This document shows, one piece after another, positions 1 through 10,075 of a DNA stretch of 64,000 bases. Source of the DNA: an uncultured Verrucomicrobiota bacterium (GTDB lineage Bacteria > Verrucomicrobiota > Kiritimatiellia > Kiritimatiellales > Pontiellaceae); the NCBI GenBank assembly GCA_913065005.1, contig CAJYAJ010000002.1:28062-92061 (forward strand), in the 5' to 3' direction. The stretch's first letter is position 1; the number at the start of each line of letters is the position of its first letter. The notes under the pieces are model-generated. The model was not told where the DNA came from. It searched no databases and saw only the letters and a program-made list of their open reading frames with translations. The translations under genes were made by a program, and so were the position numbers.

Positions 1-11
1 ATATATCATTA
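1..11. promoter_or_regulatory. Partial match to recurring TGATATA motif
   Basis: The complement of the first bases reads AATGATATAT, close to the AAATGATATAC core found in the intergenic regions ahead of other polysaccharide operons in this window. If real, it would control a minus-strand gene lying left of the window. The match is short and AT-rich, so chance is quite possible. Confidence 0.2.
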
Positions 12-35
12 TACAAGAACAATGATCGAGATGCC

Positions 36-200
36 CTATTCAGCAACATGAGATCGCTCCATCGCTGTCGCCCTTATCGAATCCCAATTACCATGCCCAT
101 CATCAGCGGCATAACTCCATAAATAGTGGCCGAAATAACCTTTTTTCTTCGCGAGATGGAGCAACGCAACTATAGCCCAACGGAAGAATATAACTTCATC
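36..200 (-). other. Open frame without start codon downstream of the first sulfatase gene
   Basis: About 54 sense codons are open on the minus strand, ending in TAG at 36-38 and preceded by no ATG, GTG or TTG with a ribosome site. The translation (containing KKKGYFGHYLWSYAADDG) has protein-like composition, but I do not recognise it. It may be a gene remnant or chance. Nothing else is seen between the window start and the sulfatase stop codon. Confidence 0.2.
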
Positions 201-212
201 ATGCGTATGGAA

Positions 213-1787
213 TTAGAGTGGAAACTCGCCCGGCAGGGTTGAGAGAATTATCTGCATCTCACGCTGCATCTCTTCTAGTGTTTCTTGATATACCGGATCC
301 TTCGCGAGATTCACTTGCTCCATCGGATCTTGCGAAAGATCATAAAGTTGATCGGAATCGAAATAGCCCGGATACGAGCCGGTCGACCTACTTTCCGCAT
401 GCCCACCCCCCGGAATAGCCGTCAGATGACTGAAAGGTGCCTTCGGATCTTCTGTAACAATCTCTAAATGTTTGCGGTAGCGTTCCGCATTCCACTCCTC
501 CAGCACCCGCCTGCGCTTTTCCTCCGACATAGCTTCAAGATGCTCGGGATAACGCACCGCCAGATATTTCCAGTTGCCCTTACGAATGGCCCGAGCATAA
601 CCGAGTTCAAAATACATAATCCGCTCGGTTGGTGCGGGCTCCCCCTTCAAGATCGATAAATAGCTTTTTCCATCAAAATCAGTAGGTGCATAATCCACAC
701 CTGCCATCTCCAAAATGGTCGGTGCAAAATCAACAATATGAACCAGCGCATCCGAAGTCTTACCCACCGGAAATCCATCTTTCTTCCAGACAATGCACGG
801 ATTGTGCACGCCTCCCTGATAAAGCGTACCCTTCGACATCTGACCATGATCGGAATAGAAAAAAATGATTGTATCATCCAATTCGCCCGTCTCTTCCAAG
901 GTCTGGATAAGTGCCCCAACCGCATCATCGAGCCACAGCATATTGCACGTATCATCGTTCACTGGCAGTCCCGCCTCTTTAATGCGTTCCGGAATCGTGA
1001 AACGAGCCGGCTGAACATCAGGTGCTTTGTCGAGATACCCCACCGGCGATATAAGTGGATTTGCATTCCATGAACGCGACGCTTTCGAAGGTCCATGCGG
1101 CACCGTAGTAGCGAAATAGAGGAAGAATGGATTATTTCGCTTCCCTTTCAAAAAATCAATCCCCCCCTCCGTGATCCAGTCCATATTTTGAACGGCTACC
1201 TCGTGCAAGCCCAGAAAATCCGGATTGTTGTGGTAGACCCGATCCGCATAATCAAAACCAATTTCACGCATCGCCTGGCACACATGATCATGGTTCGCCT
1301 TTAAAATGGAAACATTCTTTGGATCCGTTGCACTCGCATCAAAATTCTTGAACGATCTCAATCCGTGCGCCTCCACCACATGGTTTTTACCGACCATACC
1401 TGTCGTGTACCCCCTCGCCTTCAACAAGGCGGGCAACGTCGTCTGCCCTTTCACGATGTGGGTATTAAACTCCACCACCGTCTGCCCCCCATTCTCCTTC
1501 GCCACATCGGCAAACCAATTATTCTGTGCGCGACTGGCATAGGTTCCCGTCAACACATTGTAGCGGCTCGGCGTACAGATCGGCGAAGCACAATGCTGTT
1601 CGAACATCACGACACCCTCGTTCGCTAACCGGTCAATATGAGGGGTTAAATTCTTCCCTTTACCCTCCGGTAAACAGTTGAAATGTCGGGGCAGCATATC
1701 GTCTGCAATAAAGAAAATTATATTCGGCTTCTCAGCCCACGCATGCAACGCTGTCAATCCAACCACTATCAAAAGCTTTCTCATCAT
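213..1787 (-). CDS. Exported sulfatase (type I, formylglycine-dependent)
   Basis: Sulfate-ester hydrolase of the alkaline-phosphatase/sulfatase superfamily, 524 residues. A signal peptide (about residues 1-18, ending AWA) precedes the metal-binding start KPNIIFFIADD. The CTPSR motif at Cys71 is the site converted to formylglycine, and a later YSDHG motif supplies further metal ligands. Family knowledge predicts removal of sulfate from a polysaccharide in the periplasm or outside the cell; the exact substrate cannot be read. The start ATGATG follows a clear AGGAG. It is the last gene of a four-gene operon, 6 bases after the GH51/39-like gene. No formylglycine-generating enzyme lies in the window. 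Confidence 0.93.
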   Translation of the reverse strand: MMRKLLIVVGLTALHAWAEKPNIIFFIADDMLPRHFNCLPEGKGKNLTPHIDRLANEGVVMFEQHCASPICTPSRYNVLTGTYASRAQNNWFADVAKENGGQTVVEFNTHIVKGQTTLPALLKARGYTTGMVGKNHVVEAHGLRSFKNFDASATDPKNVSILKANHDHVCQAMREIGFDYADRVYHNNPDFLGLHEVAVQNMDWITEGGIDFLKGKRNNPFFLYFATTVPHGPSKASRSWNANPLISPVGYLDKAPDVQPARFTIPERIKEAGLPVNDDTCNMLWLDDAVGALIQTLEETGELDDTIIFFYSDHGQMSKGTLYQGGVHNPCIVWKKDGFPVGKTSDALVHIVDFAPTILEMAGVDYAPTDFDGKSYLSILKGEPAPTERIMYFELGYARAIRKGNWKYLAVRYPEHLEAMSEEKRRRVLEEWNAERYRKHLEIVTEDPKAPFSHLTAIPGGGHAESRSTGSYPGYFDSDQLYDLSQDPMEQVNLAKDPVYQETLEEMQREMQIILSTLPGEFPL

Positions 1788-1793
1788 TCTCTC

Positions 1794-4046
1794 CTACTTC
1801 AATATAAAACCGAGATTATCCAAATAGATTTTTCCTGTCACGGGAGCTGACTTACCTCCCGTAGAATAGAGTTCAAAATAGACTGCATACGCACCGCTCA
1901 TTACCTGACGAAAGGTAGCATCCGGCAGGGCAAATTCAACGTGCTTCCATCCATCCACTTCCTCATCAATGATCACGCTTCCAAGATCAATCCAATGATT
2001 GGATAGGCTCTGCAACACCACTCGCACAGCAACCTCTTGATCCTGACATTGAAAGTCAGCTGATCTACCCAACTCAACAACCACCCCAGCAATTCTCTTC
2101 TTTTGCACCCCTTCTGGAATTGTAAAAACAGCCATCTCTTTTTTAAACCCATCAATCTCAACTGCCGCAACACGCTGGTTTGGTTTCACGGTATCCTCAG
2201 CCGTCACCGTATAATCGCTCCGAACGCCCCAATCGCTGATACGATCTTCAAACTGCCAGACCATCTCGGTACGTTCCTGAAATTTCTCAATCTCGACGGC
2301 CTGCTTAACCACCCTATTTCCCGCTCGTGCCTCAACCGTAACCGTCCCAGCTCCCGTTGGCGTTAAAAAGAACCGTCCGGCTGCCTCTTTCAGCGAAACG
2401 TTCTGCACATCGATATGAGCGGGACCAGAAACCAAAAGCTCGGCACCGTCCCCTTGCAGTACCCCCCTCGGATCCTGTGGATCGTCCCGCAACAACACCC
2501 AGCCTTCAATCGGTGCATCAACAGAAGCCTGTTCCGGGAGCATAATCTCGAATGGCTCATCTCCAAACCCCTCCGTCAGTTCAGACCGAAAACGAGCACC
2601 CTCCAATGGCAATTCAAAAACACGCGCACTATAAGGCGGCACCTCAAGTCTTCCACCCATCGCAAAATCCTGCTCCGACGGCTTTCGACTCCACTTCGGC
2701 TGATGGGTATAGGGATCCCAAAAATATTCGCGGTGCGATAAGGTGACCCGACGCCCGACGTCGGATAGTTTCAGTTGAGGAAGTTCAAGATCGACTTCAA
2801 CCCTCTCATCCCGATTCACATTAATCAGCATCACATAAAATCGCTCGGCATCACGCGTAGCAAAGGCATACACATTTTCAGCGCCTAGCAGCTCCGTTTC
2901 AAGCAGCTGATTGCCCATGTGTTTACTCCACAAATAGAGGCCCCAATATTGTGCCTTCGGCATGCAACGCCCGACAAACTGGAAAAGGCCATGTCCGCCC
3001 TCTTCGGTTTCAGTCAGCAAATCCCAATGCGTGGCAAAGTCTACCTGGTGCCGAAACATCTCACCAATAAAAGCCGCGTTCCACAAACCACTCAGCAAAT
3101 CGCCCGTGGTTCGATCTTCTTGCACCTTCGAATTCCACTCCGTGATCGCAATTTCAATCTCGTCTGAACGCGCCGACTGATACCTTTCGATCAGGGAACG
3201 ATACCGTTGTATCGGTTTTTCCAGCACAAAAGCTTGCCGAATGATCTCCTCCGGTTTTTCAAGATGACCTTCCACTGGATAGGTATGAATCGAAATAAAA
3301 TCGAGCCAATCACCAGCATCACGCAGCGTCGCTTCAAGAAACTCGGCGCGCAAATTAGCCGTAACGGGACCCCCTATTTTAAGGGTCGGATCCACCGCCT
3401 TCATCGCCTTGGCAAATTCAACAAACTTCTGGGCATAGAGCTCACCGGTCATCTGGGTGCCATCGGCTTGGATATGACCCACTTCCCAGAAACCTTCTAG
3501 CTCATTTCCGATCTCCCAATATTTCACCCCAAAGCCCATTTTAACATTTGCCCAGCGCACCCACTCAGCTGCCATTTCCGGTGTACCCGTGCCCACATTG
3601 ACCGTTACGATCTCCTCCGCACCCTTGTCCTTCACAAAATCGTGGAGAGCAGCCACATCGAGATCCCCGTGCCAATGATAGGGATTGCCCTGGCTATCCT
3701 CCAAACAGAACCCAGGCTGATAATCGGAATAATCCACCTGCCACAGGCCCTTCACCCGTTTAGACATATCGATCTTATTACCGTCATAAACACCGTTGCC
3801 ATTCCAAACATAGCGATCCGACCATGAGCCACCCGGAATGCGTAAATAGGTCGGATTTAAATCACGCAAATAGAACTGCACATCCGCATCAAATACTTCG
3901 CGCGGCTTATAGAAAACCCCTACATTCGATCCCAACAAGCGAAAGCGGTCCATCTCCCGCACTGGCTCGGGGTTTACCCGAAGCGTGGCGCCATTCGTAA
4001 TAATCGCACCAAGCATCATCCCGGTTATAACTCGTCTCTTCATCAT
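1794..4046 (-). CDS. GH51/GH39-like clan-A glycoside hydrolase with C-terminal beta-sandwich
   Basis: Probable retaining glycosidase of 750 residues, exported (signal peptide about residues 1-20). The barrel domain (about 35-400) has LRIPGGSW, the acid/base signature WEIGNELEG (Glu182) and the nucleophile strand AITEWNS (Glu303), as in alpha-L-arabinofuranosidases and beta-xylosidases of families 51 and 39. A beta-rich linker domain follows, and residues about 595-750 look like a CBM4/9-type galactose-binding-like sandwich (WQFEDRISDW to the end). The ATG overlaps the GH94 stop as ATGA, so the two are likely translationally coupled. Family assignment between 51, 39 and relatives is uncertain; a clan-A hydrolase is secure. 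Confidence 0.8.
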   Translation of the reverse strand: MMKRRVITGMMLGAIITNGATLRVNPEPVREMDRFRLLGSNVGVFYKPREVFDADVQFYLRDLNPTYLRIPGGSWSDRYVWNGNGVYDGNKIDMSKRVKGLWQVDYSDYQPGFCLEDSQGNPYHWHGDLDVAALHDFVKDKGAEEIVTVNVGTGTPEMAAEWVRWANVKMGFGVKYWEIGNELEGFWEVGHIQADGTQMTGELYAQKFVEFAKAMKAVDPTLKIGGPVTANLRAEFLEATLRDAGDWLDFISIHTYPVEGHLEKPEEIIRQAFVLEKPIQRYRSLIERYQSARSDEIEIAITEWNSKVQEDRTTGDLLSGLWNAAFIGEMFRHQVDFATHWDLLTETEEGGHGLFQFVGRCMPKAQYWGLYLWSKHMGNQLLETELLGAENVYAFATRDAERFYVMLINVNRDERVEVDLELPQLKLSDVGRRVTLSHREYFWDPYTHQPKWSRKPSEQDFAMGGRLEVPPYSARVFELPLEGARFRSELTEGFGDEPFEIMLPEQASVDAPIEGWVLLRDDPQDPRGVLQGDGAELLVSGPAHIDVQNVSLKEAAGRFFLTPTGAGTVTVEARAGNRVVKQAVEIEKFQERTEMVWQFEDRISDWGVRSDYTVTAEDTVKPNQRVAAVEIDGFKKEMAVFTIPEGVQKKRIAGVVVELGRSADFQCQDQEVAVRVVLQSLSNHWIDLGSVIIDEEVDGWKHVEFALPDATFRQVMSGAYAVYFELYSTGGKSAPVTGKIYLDNLGFILK

Positions 4047-6514
4047 GCGATTTGTTTACCCGCATCCTCACCCGGCATCTCATCCACCGCATCACAAGAA
4101 ACAGACGAAGAGCCCATGATTACCTCCACCGTATGAACACCGCCATCGGTATAGGCAGGAATAATGGACGATAAAATCGCTTGCCCATCCACCCGAATTG
4201 CTTCAATTCCTTTCGAGACGTGCAACGGGTTTTTCACCGCGATTTTATACATCGAACCGCGGAACTTACGCATCACCTGAAAGCCATCCCACTCCTTCGG
4301 AATGCAAGGGGAAATCTGGAGTCCTTCATGCGTCGGCATAATCCCTAGAATATACTTCGTTGCCGCCTGATACGTCCAAGACGAAGTGCCCGATAGCCAA
4401 CTATTGCGTGCCAATCCAAACTGCGGGTGCTCATCCCCAAGTATGTTCTGCGGATAGCAATACGGTTCACACTCGAAACGCTCAATCTGTTCATTCTGCG
4501 CAGCGGGATTAATTTGATTGTAGTATTGGAACGCCCGATCGCCATTGCCCACCAACGTCTCAGCAATCATCACCCACGGATTCGAATGCAGGAAAATCCC
4601 CCCATTCTCCTTGGCACCCGGCGGATAGGTGGTGATGCCCCCCTTGGAAGGATCGAATCCGTTATATCCCGGCCAACTAATTTTGATACCCCGCGGCGTA
4701 TTCAACTTGTCGTGCACAGAATCAAGTGCCTGTTTGGCTCGCTCCTCATCAGCGAAACCAGCAAAAACCGACCAAGACTGCGCATTCGTATAGATCTTGC
4801 CCTCGCTGTTCTGGTTCGAACCGATAGGCGTCCCATCCGCTTCAAAATAACGCATAAACCATTCACCGTCCCATACCGACTCGTTCATCACTTTTTTCAT
4901 TTCAGCATGGTCAGCACGATAGTTCGCCGCCGCCACATCATCTCCGGTATAATCCATCAACTCAATCATCTCCAGCAGCGCCCGACCATAGAGGTTGGCA
5001 ATCATCACACTCTCGGCATCTCCCTGCAGATTAACGCAATCGTTCCAGTCAGCAAAGCCGAGAAGCGGTAGCCCATGCGCCCCCGTGTTGGTTTTCGAAA
5101 ACGCAAGCGCCCGTTTCAGATGATCCAGCACCGTGCCCTCTTCACGCTCTTCAAGCGGTCGCTCTTTAGAATAGTACGTGATCCCCTCGCTCAAGAACTC
5201 ATAGTCACCCGTCTCTTTCAGATAAGCCGAAACCGCCTGCACAATCCAGAGATGGTCGTCTCCATACCATTGCTTATCGCCCTCCTCCCGCGAATCGCCT
5301 TCATTCGCTTCCATCGAGAGCGGAAAAAACTGGTGCATCGCCGAACCATTTGGCAATTGCACACTCAATAATTTTTTCATCAGAGCCTTCGCCTCCTGCG
5401 GCATCCCAGCCAGTACACCCATCACATCCTGTGAGCTATCCCGGAACCCAATCCCACGCGCACCCAATCCAAGCTGGTATAACGAAAGATAGCGCGACCA
5501 GTTCATGGTGGTATGGCACTGACGCGGGTTGTGAACATTCACCATAGAGTTGAAAGCATCGTCCGGCGTCTCCACCCAGTTGTTCGAAAGATATTCCGTC
5601 CAGAAATCCGCCAACGACTGAAACGCCATATCGACCGCTTCGAGCGATTGAAACATTTGCGCGGTCGCCCTCACCTGAGCCGGCTCATCCTGACCCAACT
5701 GCGTAACGATCCGCTTCTCCTCACCCGGCGACATCTCACCCAGCTTGTGCAACAATGCCGCAATCGTATCTCCCCGACGCGCCTCCGTATTCGAAAGCGA
5801 TTCTCTCTGCAACGCCAACGGATTCGACCACGTGCCATACTCATTATCACCTAAGAAAAGTTTGCGATCGGTCTCAAACGAATCAACCGGCATATTCGAG
5901 GTAAAGAAATTATTCTCATCCGCCTTTTTCATAAACGCATATTGGCGCAACAGCACCGTGCCGTTCCCGTTCTGCTCGGCATCCACGGTCATCGTCTGTG
6001 GAACCCAATCCGCATTGGTAAATTGCTTGAGCGCATCGAAGTGCGTAAACTCAACCACCGGAATCACCTCCAGCTCCACCGGCTCACTCCGAAGGTTACA
6101 AACCTTGATATCGCGTAACACCACGTTTTTGCCAATAGGCACAAAAATTGTAACATCCGTACGAATGCCATAAAACTCCGACACGATCCGCTGATATCCC
6201 AATCCCACATGACATTCATATCGATCGAATGCATCCAATGTCGGAACAAAAAACGGAGAAAACACCTTATATCCATCCCCCTCCTTGATCCGAATAAAGA
6301 GCCCCTCACCCTTGAACTGCGAACTAGGCAACTGCGGAATATACTTAGTAATCCGATTCAGCGCCGGATCGCTTTTGCAGATCAACGATCCACCCGTATG
6401 ATCCACAATACCACCGAACGCCAACGTCCCCACATAATTGGTCCACTTCACCGGCGTCTTAGGATTCGTGATTACATACTCACGCTTCTCATCATCAAAA
6501 TAACCATACTTCAT
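4043..6514 (-). CDS. GH94-family disaccharide phosphorylase (cellobiose/chitobiose phosphorylase type)
   Basis: 823 residues without a signal peptide, so cytosolic. The N-terminal beta-sandwich (about 1-270) is followed by the (alpha/alpha)6 barrel with GFRDSSQDVMG (about 356-366) and FADWNDCVNL, whose Asp492 matches the general acid of GH94 phosphorylases. The family cleaves beta-linked disaccharides with phosphate, giving sugar-1-phosphate and saving ATP. Specificity (cellobiose, chitobiose, laminaribiose, mannosyl or other) cannot be read. GAGGT precedes the ATG. It lies 11 bases after the GPH symporter, which fits uptake of an oligosaccharide followed by phosphorolysis. Confidence 0.9.
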   Translation of the reverse strand: MKYGYFDDEKREYVITNPKTPVKWTNYVGTLAFGGIVDHTGGSLICKSDPALNRITKYIPQLPSSQFKGEGLFIRIKEGDGYKVFSPFFVPTLDAFDRYECHVGLGYQRIVSEFYGIRTDVTIFVPIGKNVVLRDIKVCNLRSEPVELEVIPVVEFTHFDALKQFTNADWVPQTMTVDAEQNGNGTVLLRQYAFMKKADENNFFTSNMPVDSFETDRKLFLGDNEYGTWSNPLALQRESLSNTEARRGDTIAALLHKLGEMSPGEEKRIVTQLGQDEPAQVRATAQMFQSLEAVDMAFQSLADFWTEYLSNNWVETPDDAFNSMVNVHNPRQCHTTMNWSRYLSLYQLGLGARGIGFRDSSQDVMGVLAGMPQEAKALMKKLLSVQLPNGSAMHQFFPLSMEANEGDSREEGDKQWYGDDHLWIVQAVSAYLKETGDYEFLSEGITYYSKERPLEEREEGTVLDHLKRALAFSKTNTGAHGLPLLGFADWNDCVNLQGDAESVMIANLYGRALLEMIELMDYTGDDVAAANYRADHAEMKKVMNESVWDGEWFMRYFEADGTPIGSNQNSEGKIYTNAQSWSVFAGFADEERAKQALDSVHDKLNTPRGIKISWPGYNGFDPSKGGITTYPPGAKENGGIFLHSNPWVMIAETLVGNGDRAFQYYNQINPAAQNEQIERFECEPYCYPQNILGDEHPQFGLARNSWLSGTSSWTYQAATKYILGIMPTHEGLQISPCIPKEWDGFQVMRKFRGSMYKIAVKNPLHVSKGIEAIRVDGQAILSSIIPAYTDGGVHTVEVIMGSSSVSCDAVDEMPGEDAGKQIA

Positions 6515-6525
6515 TTTTTACCTCT

Positions 6526-7953
6526 TTATACTTTGCCACGTCTCGCTTCGAGCTCCACACGAATAGCCGCCAACCGCGCCGCATTCAACGGAAAAGATTT
6601 CAATAAGATGGCCGCCATCACTAACGCAGTAACCGGTAACACAACATAGCCAATACGCATATGCGTCAGCGCCCGCTCCAGTTCAGCCCCCTGCAGATCA
6701 TCACTAAAGCCCGTCCACTCTAACAACGGCCCCGACAACATAAACCCAAGGCAAAAGCTAAGCTTCAGCACCCAAGAAAAAATCGAAGCAAAGCTCCCCT
6801 CTCTTCGCCGACCCGTATTCAACTCATCCAAATCCACCACATCCACTTGCATCGACGGAATCATCAACCATAAACCAGCATAACCCGCCCCCACAAAAAA
6901 AGAGTTAATCAACATCAAATACGGATAGCTCGGATGATTCGTCCACCACGTAATCGATACCGAAAAGAGCACCAAGCCCAGCGAAATAAATAAGCAGTTA
7001 TTCTTACCGATCTTCTCCGAAAGCGACTTAAAAACTTGAATCATAATAAGACTCACCACCGTGTAGGTCACCGTACCCAACCCCACAAACCAAGAAGCAC
7101 GACCCCACTCACCGCCCAACACATAATAGGTCCCCACATAACGACCATAACTATCGAAGATGCTCGTACCCAAAAGAAAGAGAATCGTCACAACACACAA
7201 AATCAGAAACGCCCGACAACGTAACGTCTCCTTCAGACTGCCCATCAAGCTGATCTTTTCCTGCTTCCGAGTCAGCTCACTCTCATAATAACGCTCCTTC
7301 ACAAACAACGCCGGCAAAGGACCCAACAGCAACATTAACGCAGCAATAAACAAGCTGATATAACGCATCCCATTGCTCGGGCTCTGCATCCCATCCACAT
7401 AAAAAATAGGCAACAACGAAAGCCACCAACAAAACCCATTGAATAAACCCGCGAGCGTCTGAAAAATCCCACGCACACTCGCCGTCCGCGTACGCTCGTT
7501 ATAATCCGGTGTCATCTCCATCAACAGACTCTGGAACGGCATCGCCCAAACCGTAAAACAACTGTAAAACAAAACGCCAAACCCAATGATCCACCCCATC
7601 GTCTCGCCCTGCGTCAACTCCCGCGGAAACCACCAGATCAACGGATACGTAATCGCTGAAAGAATCGCACCCACAAAAATATACGGACGCCGACGACCCC
7701 ACCGCGTTCGCGTATTATCCGAAATCCAGCCCATCACCGGATCCGCAATCCCATCCCACAGACGAAGCGACATCAGAATCAACGCCACCTGGTTGAAGCT
7801 CATTTTAAGCTCCATCTGAAACACCTGATACGCGATGCTCACCATCACCCAAACCGCCAGAATATCGATCGTTCCAGCCGACCCATACGCCATCTTTTGC
7901 CAAAACGGAACTCGATCTTCAGCCGCCACGACAGGTTGTTCCTGCTCAGCCAT
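6526..7953 (-). CDS. GPH-family sugar:cation symporter (MelB-like MFS)
   Basis: 475-residue integral membrane protein with about 12 hydrophobic segments. Motifs are typical of the glycoside-pentoside-hexuronide symporters: an early WDGIADPVMGWISDNTRTRWG loop followed by GRRRPYI, and a central loop rich in charged residues. It imports sugars or oligosaccharides with Na+ or H+. It is the first gene of the operon with the GH94 phosphorylase, a clan-A hydrolase and a sulfatase, so its cargo is probably the desulfated oligosaccharide that GH94 cleaves. GAGGTGA directly precedes the ATG. A paralog lies at 42817-44223. Confidence 0.92.
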   Translation of the reverse strand: MAEQEQPVVAAEDRVPFWQKMAYGSAGTIDILAVWVMVSIAYQVFQMELKMSFNQVALILMSLRLWDGIADPVMGWISDNTRTRWGRRRPYIFVGAILSAITYPLIWWFPRELTQGETMGWIIGFGVLFYSCFTVWAMPFQSLLMEMTPDYNERTRTASVRGIFQTLAGLFNGFCWWLSLLPIFYVDGMQSPSNGMRYISLFIAALMLLLGPLPALFVKERYYESELTRKQEKISLMGSLKETLRCRAFLILCVVTILFLLGTSIFDSYGRYVGTYYVLGGEWGRASWFVGLGTVTYTVVSLIMIQVFKSLSEKIGKNNCLFISLGLVLFSVSITWWTNHPSYPYLMLINSFFVGAGYAGLWLMIPSMQVDVVDLDELNTGRRREGSFASIFSWVLKLSFCLGFMLSGPLLEWTGFSDDLQGAELERALTHMRIGYVVLPVTALVMAAILLKSFPLNAARLAAIRVELEARRGKV

Positions 7954-8061
7954 TCACCTCTCCCAACCCATCTACTTTACTCACCTCATTCCCACAGAAT
8001 GAGCACCACACCCTTATAAAACACAGATAATATGCCGGATTGATGCACCAAAAACGAATAA

Positions 8062-8078
8062 AAAAAGATATATCACTT
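8062..8078 (-). promoter_or_regulatory. Candidate operator overlapping the -10 box
   Basis: Minus strand AAGTGATATATCTTTTT agrees at 9 of 11 positions with the AAATGATATAC core seen at 45984-46000 and 52816-52832. It covers the -10 box of the promoter at 8065-8093, where a repressor would act. AT-rich sequence makes chance matches possible. Confidence 0.35.
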
Positions 8079-8093
8079 AGCTAACAATGTCAA
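8065..8093 (-). promoter_or_regulatory. Sigma-70-type promoter of the GPH-GH94-GH51/39-sulfatase operon
   Basis: On the minus strand a perfect TTGACA (8088-8093) is followed after exactly 17 bases by TATCTT (8065-8070). It lies about 110 bases upstream of the symporter ATG. Confidence 0.6.
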
Positions 8094-8195
8094 TCAGAAC
8101 AGGAAAATACCCCTAAAAAAGAGATTCATAATCAAATTTCAAAGACTCATAAAAGAATTGTATCGGACTCAAAAAACCACACCCACCCCCATCCA

Positions 8196-8212
8196 ATATG
8201 ATATACTAGTGA
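8196..8212 (+). promoter_or_regulatory. Second TGATATAC-type site upstream of the GPH operon
   Basis: ATATGATATACTAGTGA matches the shared AAATGATATACAAATAT at 12 of 17 positions, in the opposite orientation. It is about 100 bases upstream of the -35 box. Confidence 0.3.
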
Positions 8213-8350
8213 TCTAAACTCACGCACCAGAAACCACCATCACCCCTACTCCTAATAACCCTACCCACAAAAAAATATCATCATGAACGTCACGAGGGAG
8301 CTACTTGAGGTATAAACTCATGCTTAAAAAAAGCGTGCTGGGATGCGTTC

Positions 8351-10075
8351 CTATCCGAGCCAGAAGCTGAAGTAAAGGTACATCCCGACGACTAACAACA
8401 GGGTGACGACAGTGAGCCAGACATCCCTTTTTTCGACGGTGGCACGAATCTCGGCTCGATCCAACGAAGCGTAAGTGAGCCCTTTCAGTGCTCCTTCGTC
8501 TTGGGCGGGCGTGAGGAGCGAACCGATCACCACAACGGCGATACTGATCAGGAGCAGCACGCCGGAAGCATAGAGAAAGCTAAAATCACCGATGGCGGTC
8601 AACCAAGCCGGATCAGCCATCTTTTCAGGATCAAGCGAACCATACTGGGCTTGGATAGCTAATTTTGCCATGCCGAGCACAAATCCAACGATCAATCCCC
8701 ACGTGGCACCCGTCGCATTGATCCGTTTCCAGAAAAGCCCCAATAGAAAGACCGCGGTGATCGGTGGAGCGAGATATCCCTGCACGCTTTGCAGATATTG
8801 ATAAATCCCGCCTCCGGCAATCCGATACATCACGGGAATCCAGAGCAACCCGAGTGCGACGATGATCGTGGTTGCCACCCGCCCGATCCGCACCAAATGT
8901 TTCTCGCTTCGTTCCCGACAGACCTTCTCATAAATATCGACCGTAAAGAGCGTGGCACAGGAGTTAAAAAGCGAGGAGAGCGAGCTCATCAAGGCTGCCA
9001 ATAAGCCACCGACGACCAAGCCTCGTAATCCGCTGGGCAAGAGTTGAATCACCATCGTGGTGAAGACCTGATCGCCATCGATATCCATTGCCGTAGTTCC
9101 CTGCGATTTCATCGGGATATAAATAATCCCTTTTTGATGCAACGCCCACCCGATGATACCGGGCAATAGAAAAATGAGAACAGGCCAGACTTTGAGAAAC
9201 GACCCCCAGATGGCACCACGGCGTGCCAACGTCAGATTTTTTGCGGCAAGGGTTCGCTGCACTATGTATTGATCGGTACACCAATACCAAATGCCGATGA
9301 TCGGTGAGGCGATTAAAATTCCCAACCACGGAAAATCATTATTTTTCCACCACGGTATGCCTGAACCTTCCACCTGCAACGGTCGCCACAAGGCGAGTTC
9401 GTCTGACCGCTCGGACGCCATCCGAACCAACTCACCCCAACCCCCGAGCGCATCCAACCCAATCCATGTAATACTCGCCGAACCAACAATCAAGAGCAGG
9501 GCTTGTACCGAGTCGGTATATAAGACCGCCCGAAAGCCGCCAAACACGGTGTAGATTCCGGTCAGTACAACCGTTGCAAAGGCGCCGATCCAAAAAGGGC
9601 CCCACACCTGTCCAAATAGAATCAGCTCTAGATCCGGTAAAAGCGTCCGAAAAACCAATGCTCCAGCGTAGACGGTCACCGATACTTTTGTAAATACATA
9701 CGCCACCAGCGAGACCAACGAGAGAATCCAACGCACCCGACTATTAAAACGTTTCTCCAAAAATTCGGGCATGGTGAAGACATTCGCCCGGTAGTAGAAC
9801 GGTACAAAAATCCAGCCAAGCATGAGCATAATCCACGCGTGCATCTCCCAATGCGCCATCGCCATACCCGAGGTGGCTCCCGAGCCTGCCAATCCGACAA
9901 TATGCTCAGAACCTATATTTGAAGCAAACAGCGAACCCCCAATCGCAAACCATCCGACGTTACGCCCTGCCAAAAAATAATCCGCCGAGGTCTGTTGCCG
10001 TCGCGATGACCAAACCACGACGCCTGCTAGCAACACAAAATAAATTCCGATTACAATCCAGTCAATCCCTGTCAT
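8351..10075 (-). CDS. Sodium:solute symporter (SSS family, SGLT-like)
   Basis: About 574 residues with some 14 hydrophobic segments. It has the SSS signature region: SADYFLAGRNVGW near the N terminus, then SNIGSEHIVGLAGSGA, and GLVVGGLLAALMSSLSSLFNS in the middle, whose serines line the Na2 site in the family. Members import sugars, acids or nucleosides with Na+. I use ATG at 10075 because the next upstream frame adds 30 atypical residues, while 10075 has AGAGG upstream and begins directly at the first membrane segment. It is divergent from the esterase gene at 10195 and lies between polysaccharide and housekeeping genes; sugar uptake is the likely role. Confidence 0.9.
   Translation of the reverse strand: MTGIDWIVIGIYFVLLAGVVVWSSRRQQTSADYFLAGRNVGWFAIGGSLFASNIGSEHIVGLAGSGATSGMAMAHWEMHAWIMLMLGWIFVPFYYRANVFTMPEFLEKRFNSRVRWILSLVSLVAYVFTKVSVTVYAGALVFRTLLPDLELILFGQVWGPFWIGAFATVVLTGIYTVFGGFRAVLYTDSVQALLLIVGSASITWIGLDALGGWGELVRMASERSDELALWRPLQVEGSGIPWWKNNDFPWLGILIASPIIGIWYWCTDQYIVQRTLAAKNLTLARRGAIWGSFLKVWPVLIFLLPGIIGWALHQKGIIYIPMKSQGTTAMDIDGDQVFTTMVIQLLPSGLRGLVVGGLLAALMSSLSSLFNSCATLFTVDIYEKVCRERSEKHLVRIGRVATTIIVALGLLWIPVMYRIAGGGIYQYLQSVQGYLAPPITAVFLLGLFWKRINATGATWGLIVGFVLGMAKLAIQAQYGSLDPEKMADPAWLTAIGDFSFLYASGVLLLISIAVVVIGSLLTPAQDEGALKGLTYASLDRAEIRATVEKRDVWLTVVTLLLVVGMYLYFSFWLG

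Larger units (their letters stand above)
7954..8350. promoter_or_regulatory. 397-bp gene-free leader of the GPH-GH94 operon
   Basis: No convincing ORF in either direction. It holds the promoter and two motif sites listed separately. The minus-strand transcript of the SSS symporter gene enters it from the right; I see a T-run (8325-8331) there but no strong stem, so no terminator is called. Confidence 0.6.

Noticed and set aside
8325..8345. Terminator after the SSS symporter gene
   Set aside because: T-run present on the minus strand but no stem of adequate length directly before it.
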